Assembly (NCBI GenBank): GCA_002433235.1
Contig: DJHS01000018.1
Location: 1 to 64,000, forward strand
Reading direction: 5' to 3'
Source of the DNA: UBA6614 sp002433235
GTDB taxonomy: Bacteria; Verrucomicrobiota; Verrucomicrobiia; Limisphaerales; UBA1100
DNA: 64,000 nucleotides
Below, in pieces: positions 16,751 to 25,501 of this stretch (its first letter is position 1; every line of letters begins with the position of its first letter). A program made the position numbers and the translations under genes. Below the pieces are notes generated by a model, which saw only the letters and a list, made by a program, of their open reading frames with translations, was not told where the DNA came from and ran no database searches.

Positions 16751-17157
16751 AAATAACGCAGGTCATTTTGGTGGTGGCGGGGCTGGGCGCAACTGCTTGG
16801 GGATACTGGACCAGCCTCGAAGACGAACCGAAATTCCGCGCCCCAGTCGACGCTTCGCTTGAGTCCAAGGAATCGGTCGACGCATTGGGCCTGTTATGCC
16901 AACTGGCGAAATCCACCAATACACTAGATGCCTGCATGAGCCCGAAGGCACAACCGATGGCGCGCCGCCAAGTGCTCCAATGGTCCAGCCGCCTCAAGAA
17001 AGGCAGCTCACTCGTTTTAAAGGGAGCTGCATGGAAAGGCAAATATTTCAGCATTGCCGTTGCTCAGGCTGGCGTTAAAGAGGAACCACGGGCACACTAT
17101 TTCCACATGGTTAAGGATTCTGACGGCACGCTTCGCATCCTTGGCCTACAGAACTAA
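16747..17157 (+). CDS. Membrane-anchored hypothetical protein
   Basis: 136 residues from a GTG at 16747 that overlaps the TGA of the pilin-like gene (GTGA). Residues 4-20 ('TQVILVVAGLGATAWGYW') form a membrane anchor or uncleaved signal. The rest is soluble and extracytoplasmic, with a basic, Ser/Lys-rich middle and a C-terminal strand 'GTLRILGLQN'. No family recognised. Overlaps with both neighbours suggest it is expressed with them. Confidence 0.7.
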   Translation: MKITQVILVVAGLGATAWGYWTSLEDEPKFRAPVDASLESKESVDALGLLCQLAKSTNTLDACMSPKAQPMARRQVLQWSSRLKKGSSLVLKGAAWKGKYFSIAVAQAGVKEEPRAHYFHMVKDSDGTLRILGLQN

Positions 17158-17161
17158 ATCC

Positions 17162-17743
17162 GTGAAACGGGCGCGCAATATTGGGTTATGGATAGTGCTA
17201 GCAGTGGCATTCACCGCGCTGCGCTGGCCGGAATTGTTGCCCTCAAACTTCAGTCCGGTTTACGCCACGTTTCTCTGCGCGGGAACCCTTGCCGCCGGAT
17301 CGGGCGCGTGGATTTTGCCCTGCCTGTTCATGCTCGTGAGCGACCTGGCCATCAACGTGTTTTATTATCAGCCCCTTGGGTTCTCAACCTTCGGCTGGTA
17401 CATGCCCTTCAACTATGGACTGGGCATGCTCCTTGTTTGCTGGGGGCGCCGGTTTACCGCGGATGCCCATCCAGCCACACTGATTCTTTCCGGCATGCTG
17501 GGTGGCGTAGCGTTTTTTGCTGTTACCAATGGCCTAACCTGGATGATGGATCCGGGATATCCCAAAAGTTTTTCCGGGTTGGTACAGGCGTTCACCATCG
17601 GAAAGCCGGGTTATCCACCAACTTGGATTTTCTTTCGAAATGCCGCGGCCGGGGGCGCCGTCTTCACCGCGCTGATTGTGCTGGCTGTCCGTTGGAAAAA
17701 AGCCGGGAGCGGCCAGCGTCTCGTCCCGACCCAAGGCGCCTGA
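17162..17743 (+). CDS. Polytopic membrane protein, DUF6580-like
   Basis: 193 residues from a GTG at 17162, four bases after the preceding stop. Five or six hydrophobic segments are visible. The N-terminal part 'LRWPELLPSNFSPVYATFL', 'LPCLFMLVSDLAINVFYYQP' and 'FGWYMPFNYGLGML' resembles DUF6580, a family of membrane proteins with an S-component-like arrangement. Such folds bind vitamins or metals in ECF transporters, but no ATPase or T component is nearby. Substrate unknown. Confidence 0.72.
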   Translation: MKRARNIGLWIVLAVAFTALRWPELLPSNFSPVYATFLCAGTLAAGSGAWILPCLFMLVSDLAINVFYYQPLGFSTFGWYMPFNYGLGMLLVCWGRRFTADAHPATLILSGMLGGVAFFAVTNGLTWMMDPGYPKSFSGLVQAFTIGKPGYPPTWIFFRNAAAGGAVFTALIVLAVRWKKAGSGQRLVPTQGA

Positions 17744-17755
17744 TGAGCAACGTTT

Positions 17756-19114
17756 CTATTCTGGCGATTTCAACTGGCCCTCGGTCTTGGCAATGATTGT
17801 AGCGACAGTGGCGTCACCCGTGACATTCAATGCCGTGCGACACATGTCGAGAATACGATCAACGCCGAGAACAAGCAGGAATGCGGGAACAGGTGTAACG
17901 GCGGCGTCCGCGGGCCAGACACCCTCGAGGATGATGATGAGCATGACCATGCCCGCTCCCGGCACTGCGGCAGTACCGACGGACGCGAGTACAGTAAGCA
18001 GCACGATATTCACCTGCGTGGCGAGGGTGAAGGAGGTATCGAGCATCACTTGACCGATAAATACAACTGCGACGGCCTGATATAACGCCGTGCCATCCAT
18101 GTTGATGGTAGCGCCAAGGGGAAGGACGAAGGACGAGGTTTCCTTGGCGACGCCAAGTTTTTCCTCACAGCGTTTCATGGTGACAGGAAGGGTGGCGCCA
18201 CTACTGCTGCTGGAAAAGGCAAGCAGTTGCGCGGGACCAATACCGCTAAAAAACTGGCGGAGAGTCAAGGGTGTCAGGAGCTTTAGCAGGCCGAGATAAA
18301 CGATGGCGAGGTGCAGCGCGAGGCCTGCAATGACACAAAGACAGTACCAGCCGAGGGTCTGAAACAATCCAAGGATGGCCCCGGGATCATCCTTGGCAAC
18401 GCCGGTGATCGTATCGGCAATTAGGGCAAAGACAGCCACAGGCGCGATGATCATGATCATGAAAACAGCCTTGATGACGACTTCCTGTAGACCTTGGAAA
18501 ACGGCGAAGACCGGCTTGCGTTTGTCATCGGGCACCTGCACGAGGGCGATGCCGATAAGCAGACTAACAAAGACGATTTGCAGCATGTTACGATTATCGC
18601 TGGCGGAACCCATAAAATTGTCGGGTACCATGTTCACCAGCGGCGCAAGCGGACCGCTTTCCTTGGCCTTGGTGGCATTGGCCACGCCGGTCTTCAACTT
18701 CTCGGAGGCGATCTTCTCGGAGGCAAAGTTGGCCTCACCCGTGGCCTTTTGCCCTTGCGCTTGGTACTTGGCTTTTTGATCGTCGGCCATTTTGTGGCCG
18801 GGCTGGACGAGGTTTACCATCAGCAGACCAATGGTCACCGCAATGGCCGTGGTACAAAGGTAGAGGGCAATTGTCTTTCCTCCCATGCGGGAGAGTTTTT
18901 TGAAGTCGGAGAGCGACGCCACGCCACAGACCAGCGAGGTTAACACGAGCGGCATGGCAATGAGCTTTAACAGGTTGACAAAGATTTTGCCGATTGGAGC
19001 AATCCAGTCTGCGGTGAATGCGGCCCAACCTTGGTGGGCGGCGAAAACTCCAAACAGCGCGCCCAGCGCCATTCCGATGAGGATTTGCCAGTGTAATGGG
19101 CGGTACCAAGCCAT
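17756..19114 (-). CDS. Dicarboxylate/amino acid:cation symporter (DAACS family)
   Basis: About 452 residues from the ATG at 19114 ('MAWYRPLHWQILIGM'); a TTG further up at 19153 is less likely. It is a polytopic GltP/GltT-like sodium- or proton-coupled transporter. The family signatures are 'SSSSGATLPVTMK' (re-entrant hairpin 1), 'PLGATINMDGTALY' (TM7) and 'GTAAVPGAGMVML' (hairpin 2). A loop rich in Lys/Ala between TM3 and TM4 (about residues 110-160) is longer than usual. Likely substrates are glutamate, aspartate or C4-dicarboxylates. It is divergent from hom, whose product uses aspartate-derived semialdehyde. Confidence 0.93.
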   Translation of the reverse strand: MAWYRPLHWQILIGMALGALFGVFAAHQGWAAFTADWIAPIGKIFVNLLKLIAMPLVLTSLVCGVASLSDFKKLSRMGGKTIALYLCTTAIAVTIGLLMVNLVQPGHKMADDQKAKYQAQGQKATGEANFASEKIASEKLKTGVANATKAKESGPLAPLVNMVPDNFMGSASDNRNMLQIVFVSLLIGIALVQVPDDKRKPVFAVFQGLQEVVIKAVFMIMIIAPVAVFALIADTITGVAKDDPGAILGLFQTLGWYCLCVIAGLALHLAIVYLGLLKLLTPLTLRQFFSGIGPAQLLAFSSSSSGATLPVTMKRCEEKLGVAKETSSFVLPLGATINMDGTALYQAVAVVFIGQVMLDTSFTLATQVNIVLLTVLASVGTAAVPGAGMVMLIIILEGVWPADAAVTPVPAFLLVLGVDRILDMCRTALNVTGDATVATIIAKTEGQLKSPE

Positions 19115-19209
19115 GGCCGGGCAGTGTACGGGTTTGGCGCCGGGTTGCAGCAAAATTTCAAAAGGGGTTGTCGCCGGTTGGGTTTGTCGGCATTCTCGCG
19201 CGTCCTTTG

Positions 19210-20511
19210 ATGCAGATAGTCAACATTGGCCTGATTGGCGGCGGCACGGTTGGCGGCGGGGTGTTTAAAGCCCTGCGGCGGAATGGTGCTCTGATGTCGT
19301 CGCGGCTGGGGGTGCGCCTGCGGGTGTCCTGCGTGGCGGTGCGCAACGTGCGCAAGCCACGAAAGGTGAAGCTACCGCGCTCCGTATTGACCAAACACTG
19401 GCAGGATGTGGTGGCGGACCCCAAGGTGGACTTGGTGGCAGAGTTGGTGGGAGGCACTGACACCGCGCGAGAGGTGGTGCTGGCGGCGTTGCGAGCGGGA
19501 AAACCGGTGGTAACAGCCAACAAGGCGCTGCTGGCGTTTCACGGTGAGCAGCTTTTCCGGGCGGCACGCAAGCATGGAGCGAACCTGTATTATGAGGCGA
19601 GTGTGGCGGGCGGTATCCCGATCATCAAGGTGTTGCGTGAGGGGCTGGTGGGAAACCGAATCACGCGACTGTACGGGATTTTAAACGGAACCTGCAATTT
19701 TATCCTGTCGCGAATGGCAGCGGAGAGGGCGGCGTTTGGAGAGGTTCTGGAGGAGGCGCAGCGACTGGGGTACGCGGAAGCGGAGCCGGGGCTGGATGTG
19801 GATGGCCATGACGCGGCCCACAAGGCGGGCATTCTTGCGTCGCTGGCTCATGGGTTTTGGGTGGATCCGCGCCGGGTTCACAAGGAGGGCATCCGGCACG
19901 TGACACCGCTGGATTTGGAGTTTGCGGAGATGTTGGGGTACTCGATCAAGCTGCTGGGAATCGTAAAGGGAAATGGCGGTTCACCCGTGCAGGTGACTGT
20001 CTATCCGGCGCTGATCCCCAGCGGGCATGTGCTGGCCAGCGTAGGGGGGGTTTTTAATGCAATCTATGTGCGGGGCGATGTGGTGGGTGACACCTTGTAT
20101 TACGGTCAGGGAGCCGGCCAGGACGCGACGGCGAGCGCGGTGTTGAGTGACTTGGCGGATGCGGCGCTGGACCTGAAACATGGAACTACCGACCGGCGGC
20201 ATGCATTTGTGCCCCATGACACCAACGGAGCGGTGATGGCACTGGACGCGGCAAATTGTTCGTTTTACCTGCGGCTGAGCGTGGTGGACCGGCCGGGCGT
20301 GCTGGCACAAATCGCGTCCATCCTGTCCCGCGGTAATATCGGGATTTCCTCGGTGATCCAACCGGAGGGGCACGAAGGAGCCAGTGTGCCGTTGATCCTG
20401 ATGATCCACGACGCGCCAAACGCAGCGATGCAGAAGGCGTTGGCGGCCATCCGGCGGCTGAAGGCGGTGAAGGGCGAACCGGTTCTTTTAAGAGTGGAGG
20501 ATTTCTCATGA
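19210..20511 (+). CDS. hom: Homoserine dehydrogenase
   Basis: 433 residues from the ATG at 19210 ('MQIVNIGLIGGGTVGGGV'); an ORF extension to 19096 overlaps the divergent transporter start and is rejected. The NAD(P)-binding glycine motif is at residues 7-17. 'GGIPIIKVLREGL' and 'GILNGTCNFILSRM' are catalytic-domain signatures, with 'EAEPGLDVDGHDAAHK' the conserved Asp/Lys region. A C-terminal ACT domain begins near 'LRLSVVDRPGVLAQIASIL' and would allow threonine feedback. It reduces aspartate semialdehyde to homoserine. ATGA overlap with thrC. Confidence 0.97.
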   Translation: MQIVNIGLIGGGTVGGGVFKALRRNGALMSSRLGVRLRVSCVAVRNVRKPRKVKLPRSVLTKHWQDVVADPKVDLVAELVGGTDTAREVVLAALRAGKPVVTANKALLAFHGEQLFRAARKHGANLYYEASVAGGIPIIKVLREGLVGNRITRLYGILNGTCNFILSRMAAERAAFGEVLEEAQRLGYAEAEPGLDVDGHDAAHKAGILASLAHGFWVDPRRVHKEGIRHVTPLDLEFAEMLGYSIKLLGIVKGNGGSPVQVTVYPALIPSGHVLASVGGVFNAIYVRGDVVGDTLYYGQGAGQDATASAVLSDLADAALDLKHGTTDRRHAFVPHDTNGAVMALDAANCSFYLRLSVVDRPGVLAQIASILSRGNIGISSVIQPEGHEGASVPLILMIHDAPNAAMQKALAAIRRLKAVKGEPVLLRVEDFS

Positions 20512-21590
20512 GCACGAGTGGACCTGATGCGCGTGGTTGGCGCGGAGTCATTAGAAAGTACCGGCGGCACCTGCCGGTGACAGGGGAGACGCCGATCGTT
20601 TCACTGCACGAAGGCAACACGCCGCTGATACGCGTGCCGAATTTCGTGGCGGCCATCGGCGGCGAATTCGAGCTGTACCTGAAATGCGAAGGGCTAAACC
20701 CAACGGCTTCCTTCAAGGATCGAGGAATGACCATCGCGGTGAGTCGGGCGGTGGAACGCGGGGCACAAGTGGTAGTCTGCGCCAGCACGGGCAACACTAG
20801 CGCCAGCGCGGCAGCCTTTGCGGCCCGCGCGGGAATCAAGTGCGTGGTACTTAACCCGGAAGGTAACATCGCCTACGGCAAGCTGGCGCAATCGCTGATG
20901 TATGGAGCGCAAACGTTGGCCGTGCAGGGAAGTTTCGACGCCGCACTGGAGATTGTTCGTGATCTTGGAGACACGGGCGCAGTGGAAGTGGTGAACAGTA
21001 TCAACCCAAACCGGCTGGAGGGACAGAAGACGGCGGCATTCGAAATTTGCGACGCTCTGGGCGACGCACCGGATTTTCATTTTTTACCCGTGGGCAATGC
21101 GGGAAACATCACTGCCTACTGGAAGGGTTACGTGGAATATCAGGAAGCAGGCGAATCGGAGACACAGCCGCGGATGATGGGCTGGCAAGCGGCGGGCGCG
21201 GCGCCCATCGTGGATGGTGCGCCGGTGGCGTTCCCGGAAACAGCCGCCTCGGCCATCCGCATTGGCAATCCGGCGAGTTGGGCGGCGGCCAAGGATGCGG
21301 CGCGTGATTCCGGCGGGCGAATTGATAAGGTGACGGATGGGGAGATTTTCAGCGCGTATAAATTGCTCGCGGGCAAGGAGGGAATTTTCGTGGAGCCAGC
21401 CTCGGCGGCGGCCTTGGCGGGAGTGATTCGCAGCCATCAGGCGGGCGCCATTCCGCCGGGCAGCTTGGTGGCGGCCACAATGACGGGCCATGGCTTGAAG
21501 GACCCAGACAACGCAGTGGAAAACGCGGGCATTGAGCCGACCCCGGTGGCGGCGGAGTTGGATGCTGTAAAGGCGGCAATTGGATTGTAG
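20508..21590 (+). CDS. thrC: Threonine synthase
   Basis: 360 residues. PLP lysine is Lys70 in 'PTASFKDRGM'; 'STGNTSASAAAFAARAG' is the cofactor phosphate/Asn loop and 'LPVGNAGNITAYWKG' the glycine-rich loop. It converts O-phosphohomoserine to threonine. The start overlaps the hom stop (ATGA) and lysC follows after 3 bases, so hom-thrC-lysC is one operon. Homoserine kinase (thrB) is not in the window. Confidence 0.97.
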   Translation: MSTSGPDARGWRGVIRKYRRHLPVTGETPIVSLHEGNTPLIRVPNFVAAIGGEFELYLKCEGLNPTASFKDRGMTIAVSRAVERGAQVVVCASTGNTSASAAAFAARAGIKCVVLNPEGNIAYGKLAQSLMYGAQTLAVQGSFDAALEIVRDLGDTGAVEVVNSINPNRLEGQKTAAFEICDALGDAPDFHFLPVGNAGNITAYWKGYVEYQEAGESETQPRMMGWQAAGAAPIVDGAPVAFPETAASAIRIGNPASWAAAKDAARDSGGRIDKVTDGEIFSAYKLLAGKEGIFVEPASAAALAGVIRSHQAGAIPPGSLVAATMTGHGLKDPDNAVENAGIEPTPVAAELDAVKAAIGL

Positions 21591-21593
21591 CGA

Positions 21594-22820
21594 ATGGCTT
21601 TAATTGTACAGAAATTTGGCGGGACTTCGGTCAAGGACACGGACCGAATCAAGAACGTGGCTGCACGGGTGGCAAAGTATCGTCAAGGCGGCGATCAGGT
21701 CGTCACGGTTGTTTCCGCAATGGGCGGAGTAACAGACAACCTCATCGGCTTGGCAAAAGAAATCAATCCGCTGCCCAGCGAGCGGGAGATGGACATGCTG
21801 CTCTCAACCGGCGAGCAGACGACCATCGCACTGCTGGCCATGGCACTGCATTCGCTGGAAGTGGAAGCCGTGTCACTGACAGGCGCACAGGCGGGCATCA
21901 CCACCGACGGTGTTCACTCCAAGGCGAAGATTCAGAACATCACGCCGAGCCAAGTGCATGCCATGTTGGATGAGGGCAACGTATGTATCGTGGCAGGCTT
22001 TCAAGGGCAGACGCCTGACGGAAGAATCACGACTCTGGGCCGGGGAGGTTCCGACCTGACAGCCGTGGCATTGGCGGCGGCACTGGAAGCGGACTTGTGC
22101 CAGATCTACACGGACGTGGACGGGGTGTACACGGCCGACCCGCGGATTGTTCCGGATGCCCGCAAACTAAACGAAATTTCCTATGATGAGATGCTGGAAC
22201 TGGCGGCGACGGGGGCAAAGGTCATGCAAAGCCGATCGGTGGAATTTGCGAAAAAATTTGATGTGAAATTTGAAGTGCGCTCGAGTTTAAACAACAACCC
22301 TGGAACAATCGTGACGGAAGAGACAGACAGCATGGAGGCCGTGGTGGTCCGCGGCGTGGCATTGGACAAGAATCAGGCCAAGGTGACGCTGGTGGGCGTG
22401 CCGGATCAGCCGGGTATGGCCGCCCGGGTGTTTGGCGAACTGGCGGCAAAGGCGGTCAACATTGACATGATCGTCCAGAACATCAGCCATGGGACGGCAA
22501 CACCGGCAACGGATCTTTCCTTCACCGTGGACAAGGCCGACCTCGCCAAGGCGCAGCAGGTCATTGGCGGCCTGCAGGAAGAGGTTCGGTTTGCGGAGGT
22601 GATCGCGGATGAGGATATCGCCAAGGTCTCGGTGGTGGGCGTGGGCATGCGCAGCCATTCTGGTGTGGCAGCGAAGGTCTTCGAGACACTTGGCGGGGGC
22701 GGCATCAACATCGAGATGATTTCAACGAGTGAAATCAAGATTTCGGTGGTGGTCGAGGGAGGCAAGGGAGAAGAGGCGACGCGCTCCCTACACGCGGCAT
22801 TTTTCGACGAGGAAAAATGA
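21594..22820 (+). CDS. lysC: Aspartate kinase
   Basis: 408 residues, monofunctional type. The N-terminal kinase domain begins 'IVQKFGGTSVKD' and includes 'TLGRGGSDLTAVALAAAL' and 'YTDVDGVYTADPRIV'. Two C-terminal ACT domains follow from about residue 265 ('VTLVGVPDQPGMAARVF' and 'VSVVGVGMRSHSGVAAKVF'), the site of Lys/Thr feedback. It phosphorylates aspartate, the first step to Lys, Thr and Met. Length suggests the two-ACT form that may also yield an internal beta product. Confidence 0.97.
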   Translation: MALIVQKFGGTSVKDTDRIKNVAARVAKYRQGGDQVVTVVSAMGGVTDNLIGLAKEINPLPSEREMDMLLSTGEQTTIALLAMALHSLEVEAVSLTGAQAGITTDGVHSKAKIQNITPSQVHAMLDEGNVCIVAGFQGQTPDGRITTLGRGGSDLTAVALAAALEADLCQIYTDVDGVYTADPRIVPDARKLNEISYDEMLELAATGAKVMQSRSVEFAKKFDVKFEVRSSLNNNPGTIVTEETDSMEAVVVRGVALDKNQAKVTLVGVPDQPGMAARVFGELAAKAVNIDMIVQNISHGTATPATDLSFTVDKADLAKAQQVIGGLQEEVRFAEVIADEDIAKVSVVGVGMRSHSGVAAKVFETLGGGGINIEMISTSEIKISVVVEGGKGEEATRSLHAAFFDEEK

Positions 22821-23795
22821 ATGAGCGGGCCCATTAGCCAGTTCATCCGGCAACATTTCCGCCATTTCAATGCGGCGGCGCTGGTGGACGCGGCAGAGGG
22901 CTATTCCAAACTGCTTGAGGACGGCGGCCGAATGTTTCTGGCCGTGGGCGGAGCCATGAGCACGGCGGAATTGGGGCTCTCATTGGCGGAGATGATTCGG
23001 CGCGACAAGGTGCATGGCATCAGTTGCACCGGCGCCAATCTGGAGGAAGACCTGTACAACCTCGTGGCGCACGACTACTACGAGCGTTTGCCCAATTACC
23101 GCGACCTGAAACCAGCCGATGAACAAGCGTTGCTGGAGCGCCAGTTAAACCGCGTGACCGACACGTGCATCCCAGAGGAGGAAGCCATGCGGCGTCTGGA
23201 GGGGAAAATTGTGCCGCGATGGACGGCAGCCGAAGCCGGCGGCGAACGTAAGCTGCCTCACGAGTTTCTGTACGAGAGCCTCTTGAGCGGCGAACTCGAG
23301 GAGTTTTACCAAGTGGACCCAAACCACAGTTGGGTACTGGCCGCTGCGGAGAAAAACCTGCCATTGTTTGTGCCCGGCTGGGAGGACAGCACTCTGGGCA
23401 ACATGTATGCCGCGGAATGCATCCGAGGCGGCTTGGCCACGCCGCAAACAATGCGCGGCGGAGTGGAGTACATGATCGAGTTGGCGCGGTGGTACGAAGC
23501 GACAACGGTGGATGCGCCGCTGGGATTTTTTCAGATTGCCGGCGGCATCGCGGGCGACTTTCCCATCTGCGTCGTGCCGATGCTGGAGCAGGATTTAAAG
23601 CGGGCTGCGGTGCACAAGTGGGCCTACTTCTGCCAAATCAGCGATTCAACGACAAGCTACGGCAGCTACTCCGGCGCTGTACCCAACGAGAAGATCACCT
23701 GGGGCAAGCTCGACGCCGACACTCCCAGCCATGTCATTGAAAGCGACGCCACCATCGTCGCTCCCCTAATCTTCGCCCACGTCTTGGGGTGGTGA
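22821..23795 (+). CDS. Deoxyhypusine synthase-like protein
   Basis: 324 residues starting directly after the lysC stop. 'GRMFLAVGGAMSTAELGLSL' and 'GISCTGANLEEDLYN' match the NAD-binding part of deoxyhypusine synthase, and 'VPNEKITWGKLDADT' contains the WGK lysine that forms the enzyme-imine intermediate in eukaryotic enzymes. Bacteria lack eIF5A, so the substrate is unknown; bacterial relatives are proposed to make homospermidine-type polyamines or act on another amine. It is the last gene of the hom-thrC-lysC unit. Confidence 0.88.
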   Translation: MSGPISQFIRQHFRHFNAAALVDAAEGYSKLLEDGGRMFLAVGGAMSTAELGLSLAEMIRRDKVHGISCTGANLEEDLYNLVAHDYYERLPNYRDLKPADEQALLERQLNRVTDTCIPEEEAMRRLEGKIVPRWTAAEAGGERKLPHEFLYESLLSGELEEFYQVDPNHSWVLAAAEKNLPLFVPGWEDSTLGNMYAAECIRGGLATPQTMRGGVEYMIELARWYEATTVDAPLGFFQIAGGIAGDFPICVVPMLEQDLKRAAVHKWAYFCQISDSTTSYGSYSGAVPNEKITWGKLDADTPSHVIESDATIVAPLIFAHVLGW

Positions 23796-24320
23796 CTTCG
23801 TGCTGCCGGCATCTTGCCGGCAGTGGGCGCTTGTCGAACTGCCGGCAAGATGCCGGCAGCACAGTACCGCCAACGCCACGCATAACACCGCGCTCGGCCA
23901 ACGCACCACGTCCGGCGCGAACACTACCGCCGCGTTGACTACCATGAAAAACAGGAAACCGTGAATCGCCCAAGCCACCCACTTCGCGCGGCGCGCGTAT
24001 GAATCCGTGTCCCACCACAGCCAAGCGGCGTCCACGATCCACACCGCCGTGAACAGGTAGTTGAACCAGATGCCCGAGCCGAAGGGGGTGCCAATGACGG
24101 CCTCGCTTTGCTGGGCCACATGCTCCACGGCGGCAGTGTGGCTCCACCCGTGGGTGAAGTGGAAAGCGGCGAGGATGTGCAGGCTGTTGAGATCGCATCC
24201 CGCGCCCCACACCCACTTGGCCACGCGCCGGTTGCCGTGCAGCAGCAGAAACGCGCCGGCAAAGTAGCCCGCCAGCGCCAGCCACGCAGTGACGCGCACT
24301 GCCCAATCACCGCCGTCCAT
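23766..24320 (-). CDS. Polytopic membrane protein with repeat-derived C-terminus
   Basis: 184 residues with about four hydrophobic segments: 'VTAWLALAGYFAGAFLLL', 'WFNYLFTAVWIVDAAWLWW', 'WAIHGFLFFMVVNAAVVFA' and 'AVLCVALAVLCC'. 'HFTHGWSHTAAVEHVA' between the first two has several His that could bind metal or heme. The last 30 or so residues ('HLAGSSTSAHCRQDAGST') are encoded by the inverted repeat at 23800-23862 and overlap the convergent deoxyhypusine-synthase-like gene, so the ancestral protein probably ended near residue 155. Family not recognised. Confidence 0.75.
   Translation of the reverse strand: MDGGDWAVRVTAWLALAGYFAGAFLLLHGNRRVAKWVWGAGCDLNSLHILAAFHFTHGWSHTAAVEHVAQQSEAVIGTPFGSGIWFNYLFTAVWIVDAAWLWWDTDSYARRAKWVAWAIHGFLFFMVVNAAVVFAPDVVRWPSAVLCVALAVLCCRHLAGSSTSAHCRQDAGSTKSPPQDVGED
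23800..23862. repeat. REP-like perfect inverted repeat (25-bp arms)
   Basis: Left arm 23800-23824 and right arm 23838-23862 are exact reverse complements around a 13-base loop. Each arm is itself built from CTGCCGGCA/TGCCGGCAG half-palindromes around ATCT. This is the layout of bacterial intergenic REP/BIME elements. It lies at the convergent ends of two genes, where it could act as a bidirectional terminator, and it has been read into the 3' end of the membrane protein gene. Confidence 0.8.
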
Positions 24321-24548
24321 TTAAAGCTCCGTGGACTCGTCGGCGGATGCACCGCCGCCTCGCTCCAGCTTGATCACCCGTTTCTTGATAATCTCCAGCT
24401 GCTTGGTCAGCTCATAGCTGGCCTCGTAAATGGCCGTTTGCGTCTCCTCATCTCCCAGCGCGTTGACCGCGGGATTCACGTGCATCATTTCCTGCGCAAT
24501 AACCGTGCAGTGGTGCTTGATTTTTTCACTGGCCTCGGCGCGGTCCAT
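24321..24548 (-). CDS. Small helical hypothetical protein
   Basis: 75 residues from the ATG at 24548, 4 bases after the SDR stop; the longer ORF up to 24698 lies inside the SDR gene. The sequence is nearly all helical ('AEASEKIKHHCTVIAQEMM', 'EASYELTKQLEIIKKRVIKL') with an acidic disordered tail, suggesting a coiled-coil or dimerising protein. It directly abuts the membrane protein start (24320). Unknown function. Confidence 0.6.
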   Translation of the reverse strand: MDRAEASEKIKHHCTVIAQEMMHVNPAVNALGDEETQTAIYEASYELTKQLEIIKKRVIKLERGGGASADESTEL

Positions 24549-24552
24549 TTTC

Positions 24553-25305
24553 TCAATAAGTTGCTCGGCCGCCGGAAAGGTCAAACACCCCGCCTGTCGT
24601 AAACGAGCAATCCTCGCTCGCCAGCCAGGCCACCATGGCGGCGGCCTCGTCGACCTCGCCAAAGCGGCCCATGGGGATCTTGCTGAGCATGTAGTCAATG
24701 TGCGCCTGCGTGCACTGCTTTAAAATATCGGTCTGGATGACGGCGGGGGTGAAACAGTTCACCAGTACGCCGTCCTGGGCCAGCTCCTTGCCGAGGCTCT
24801 TGGTCAAGCCGATGACGCCCGCCTTGGCGGCGCTGTAGGCGCTGGCGTTGGGGTTGCCCTCCTTGCCGGCGATGGAGGCGGTGTTGATGATGCGCCCCCA
24901 GCCGCGCTCGCGCATGTGCGGCACCACCGCGCGGCAGCAGAGGAACACCGCGTTCAAGTCCACGTCGATCACGCGGCGAAACTCGTCCACGGGATACTCC
25001 CACGTCTTGTGGTTGCCGCCCGCGATGCCGGCGTTGTTGCATAGGATGTCGATGCCACCCAGCTCGGCCAACGTCGCGTCAGTAGCAGCCTGTACCGAAT
25101 CGGCATCGGTCAACTCCACCGTCTGCATGGCCACGTTGCCATGCTCGGACAACGCCTGCACCGCCTCGGCAGCCACCTCGGTGTCCACGTCCCACAGGCA
25201 AACGCCCGCGCCCGACTGCAGCAAACGCTGGCTGATGGCATACCCAATACCTCGCGCTCCACCAGTAACGACAGCGTTGCGGTTGGAAAGATCGATTTGG
25301 TTCAC
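24553..25305 (-). CDS. Short-chain dehydrogenase/reductase (FabG-like)
   Basis: 250 residues, classical SDR. Cofactor motif 'TGGARGIG' at residues 14-21, 'NNAGIAGG' near residue 90, catalytic Ser ('INTASIAGKEG'), and 'YSAAKAG' supplying the catalytic Tyr-x3-Lys. It ends 'GVFDLSGGRATY', as in 3-oxoacyl-ACP reductases and polyol or 3-hydroxybutyrate dehydrogenases. Substrate cannot be named; no pathway genes are adjacent. Confidence 0.92.
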   Translation of the reverse strand: MNQIDLSNRNAVVTGGARGIGYAISQRLLQSGAGVCLWDVDTEVAAEAVQALSEHGNVAMQTVELTDADSVQAATDATLAELGGIDILCNNAGIAGGNHKTWEYPVDEFRRVIDVDLNAVFLCCRAVVPHMRERGWGRIINTASIAGKEGNPNASAYSAAKAGVIGLTKSLGKELAQDGVLVNCFTPAVIQTDILKQCTQAHIDYMLSKIPMGRFGEVDEAAAMVAWLASEDCSFTTGGVFDLSGGRATY

Positions 25306-25366
25306 GGGCGGGAAGTGTCATTTTTCAATTTTCAATGATCAAGGAATTTTCAGTCCCCAGTTGAAT

Positions 25367-25431
25367 TCTCCGCGTCTCTGCGTCTCCGCGTGCGTTCTTT
25401 ATTTTCACACGGAGACGCAGAGGCACGGAGG
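25367..25431. repeat. Intergenic hairpin repeat, copy 1
   Basis: An imperfect stem of about 26 bp formed by TCTCCGCGTCTCTGCGTCTC-type and GAGACGCAGAGGCACGGAG-type arms around an AT-rich loop. Copy 2 at 26375-26436 shares the same arm pattern. It fills most of the 196-base gap upstream of the SDR gene. Similar CTCCGCGTCT repeats are scattered between genes in many bacteria. Confidence 0.7.
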
Positions 25432-25501
25432 TAGCCATTCAGTGGGGCAGCCCGCAAGAGACGCGCCGGTGTGCACCCCGGCGGCTCCTGGAGGGTTCGG
25501 C

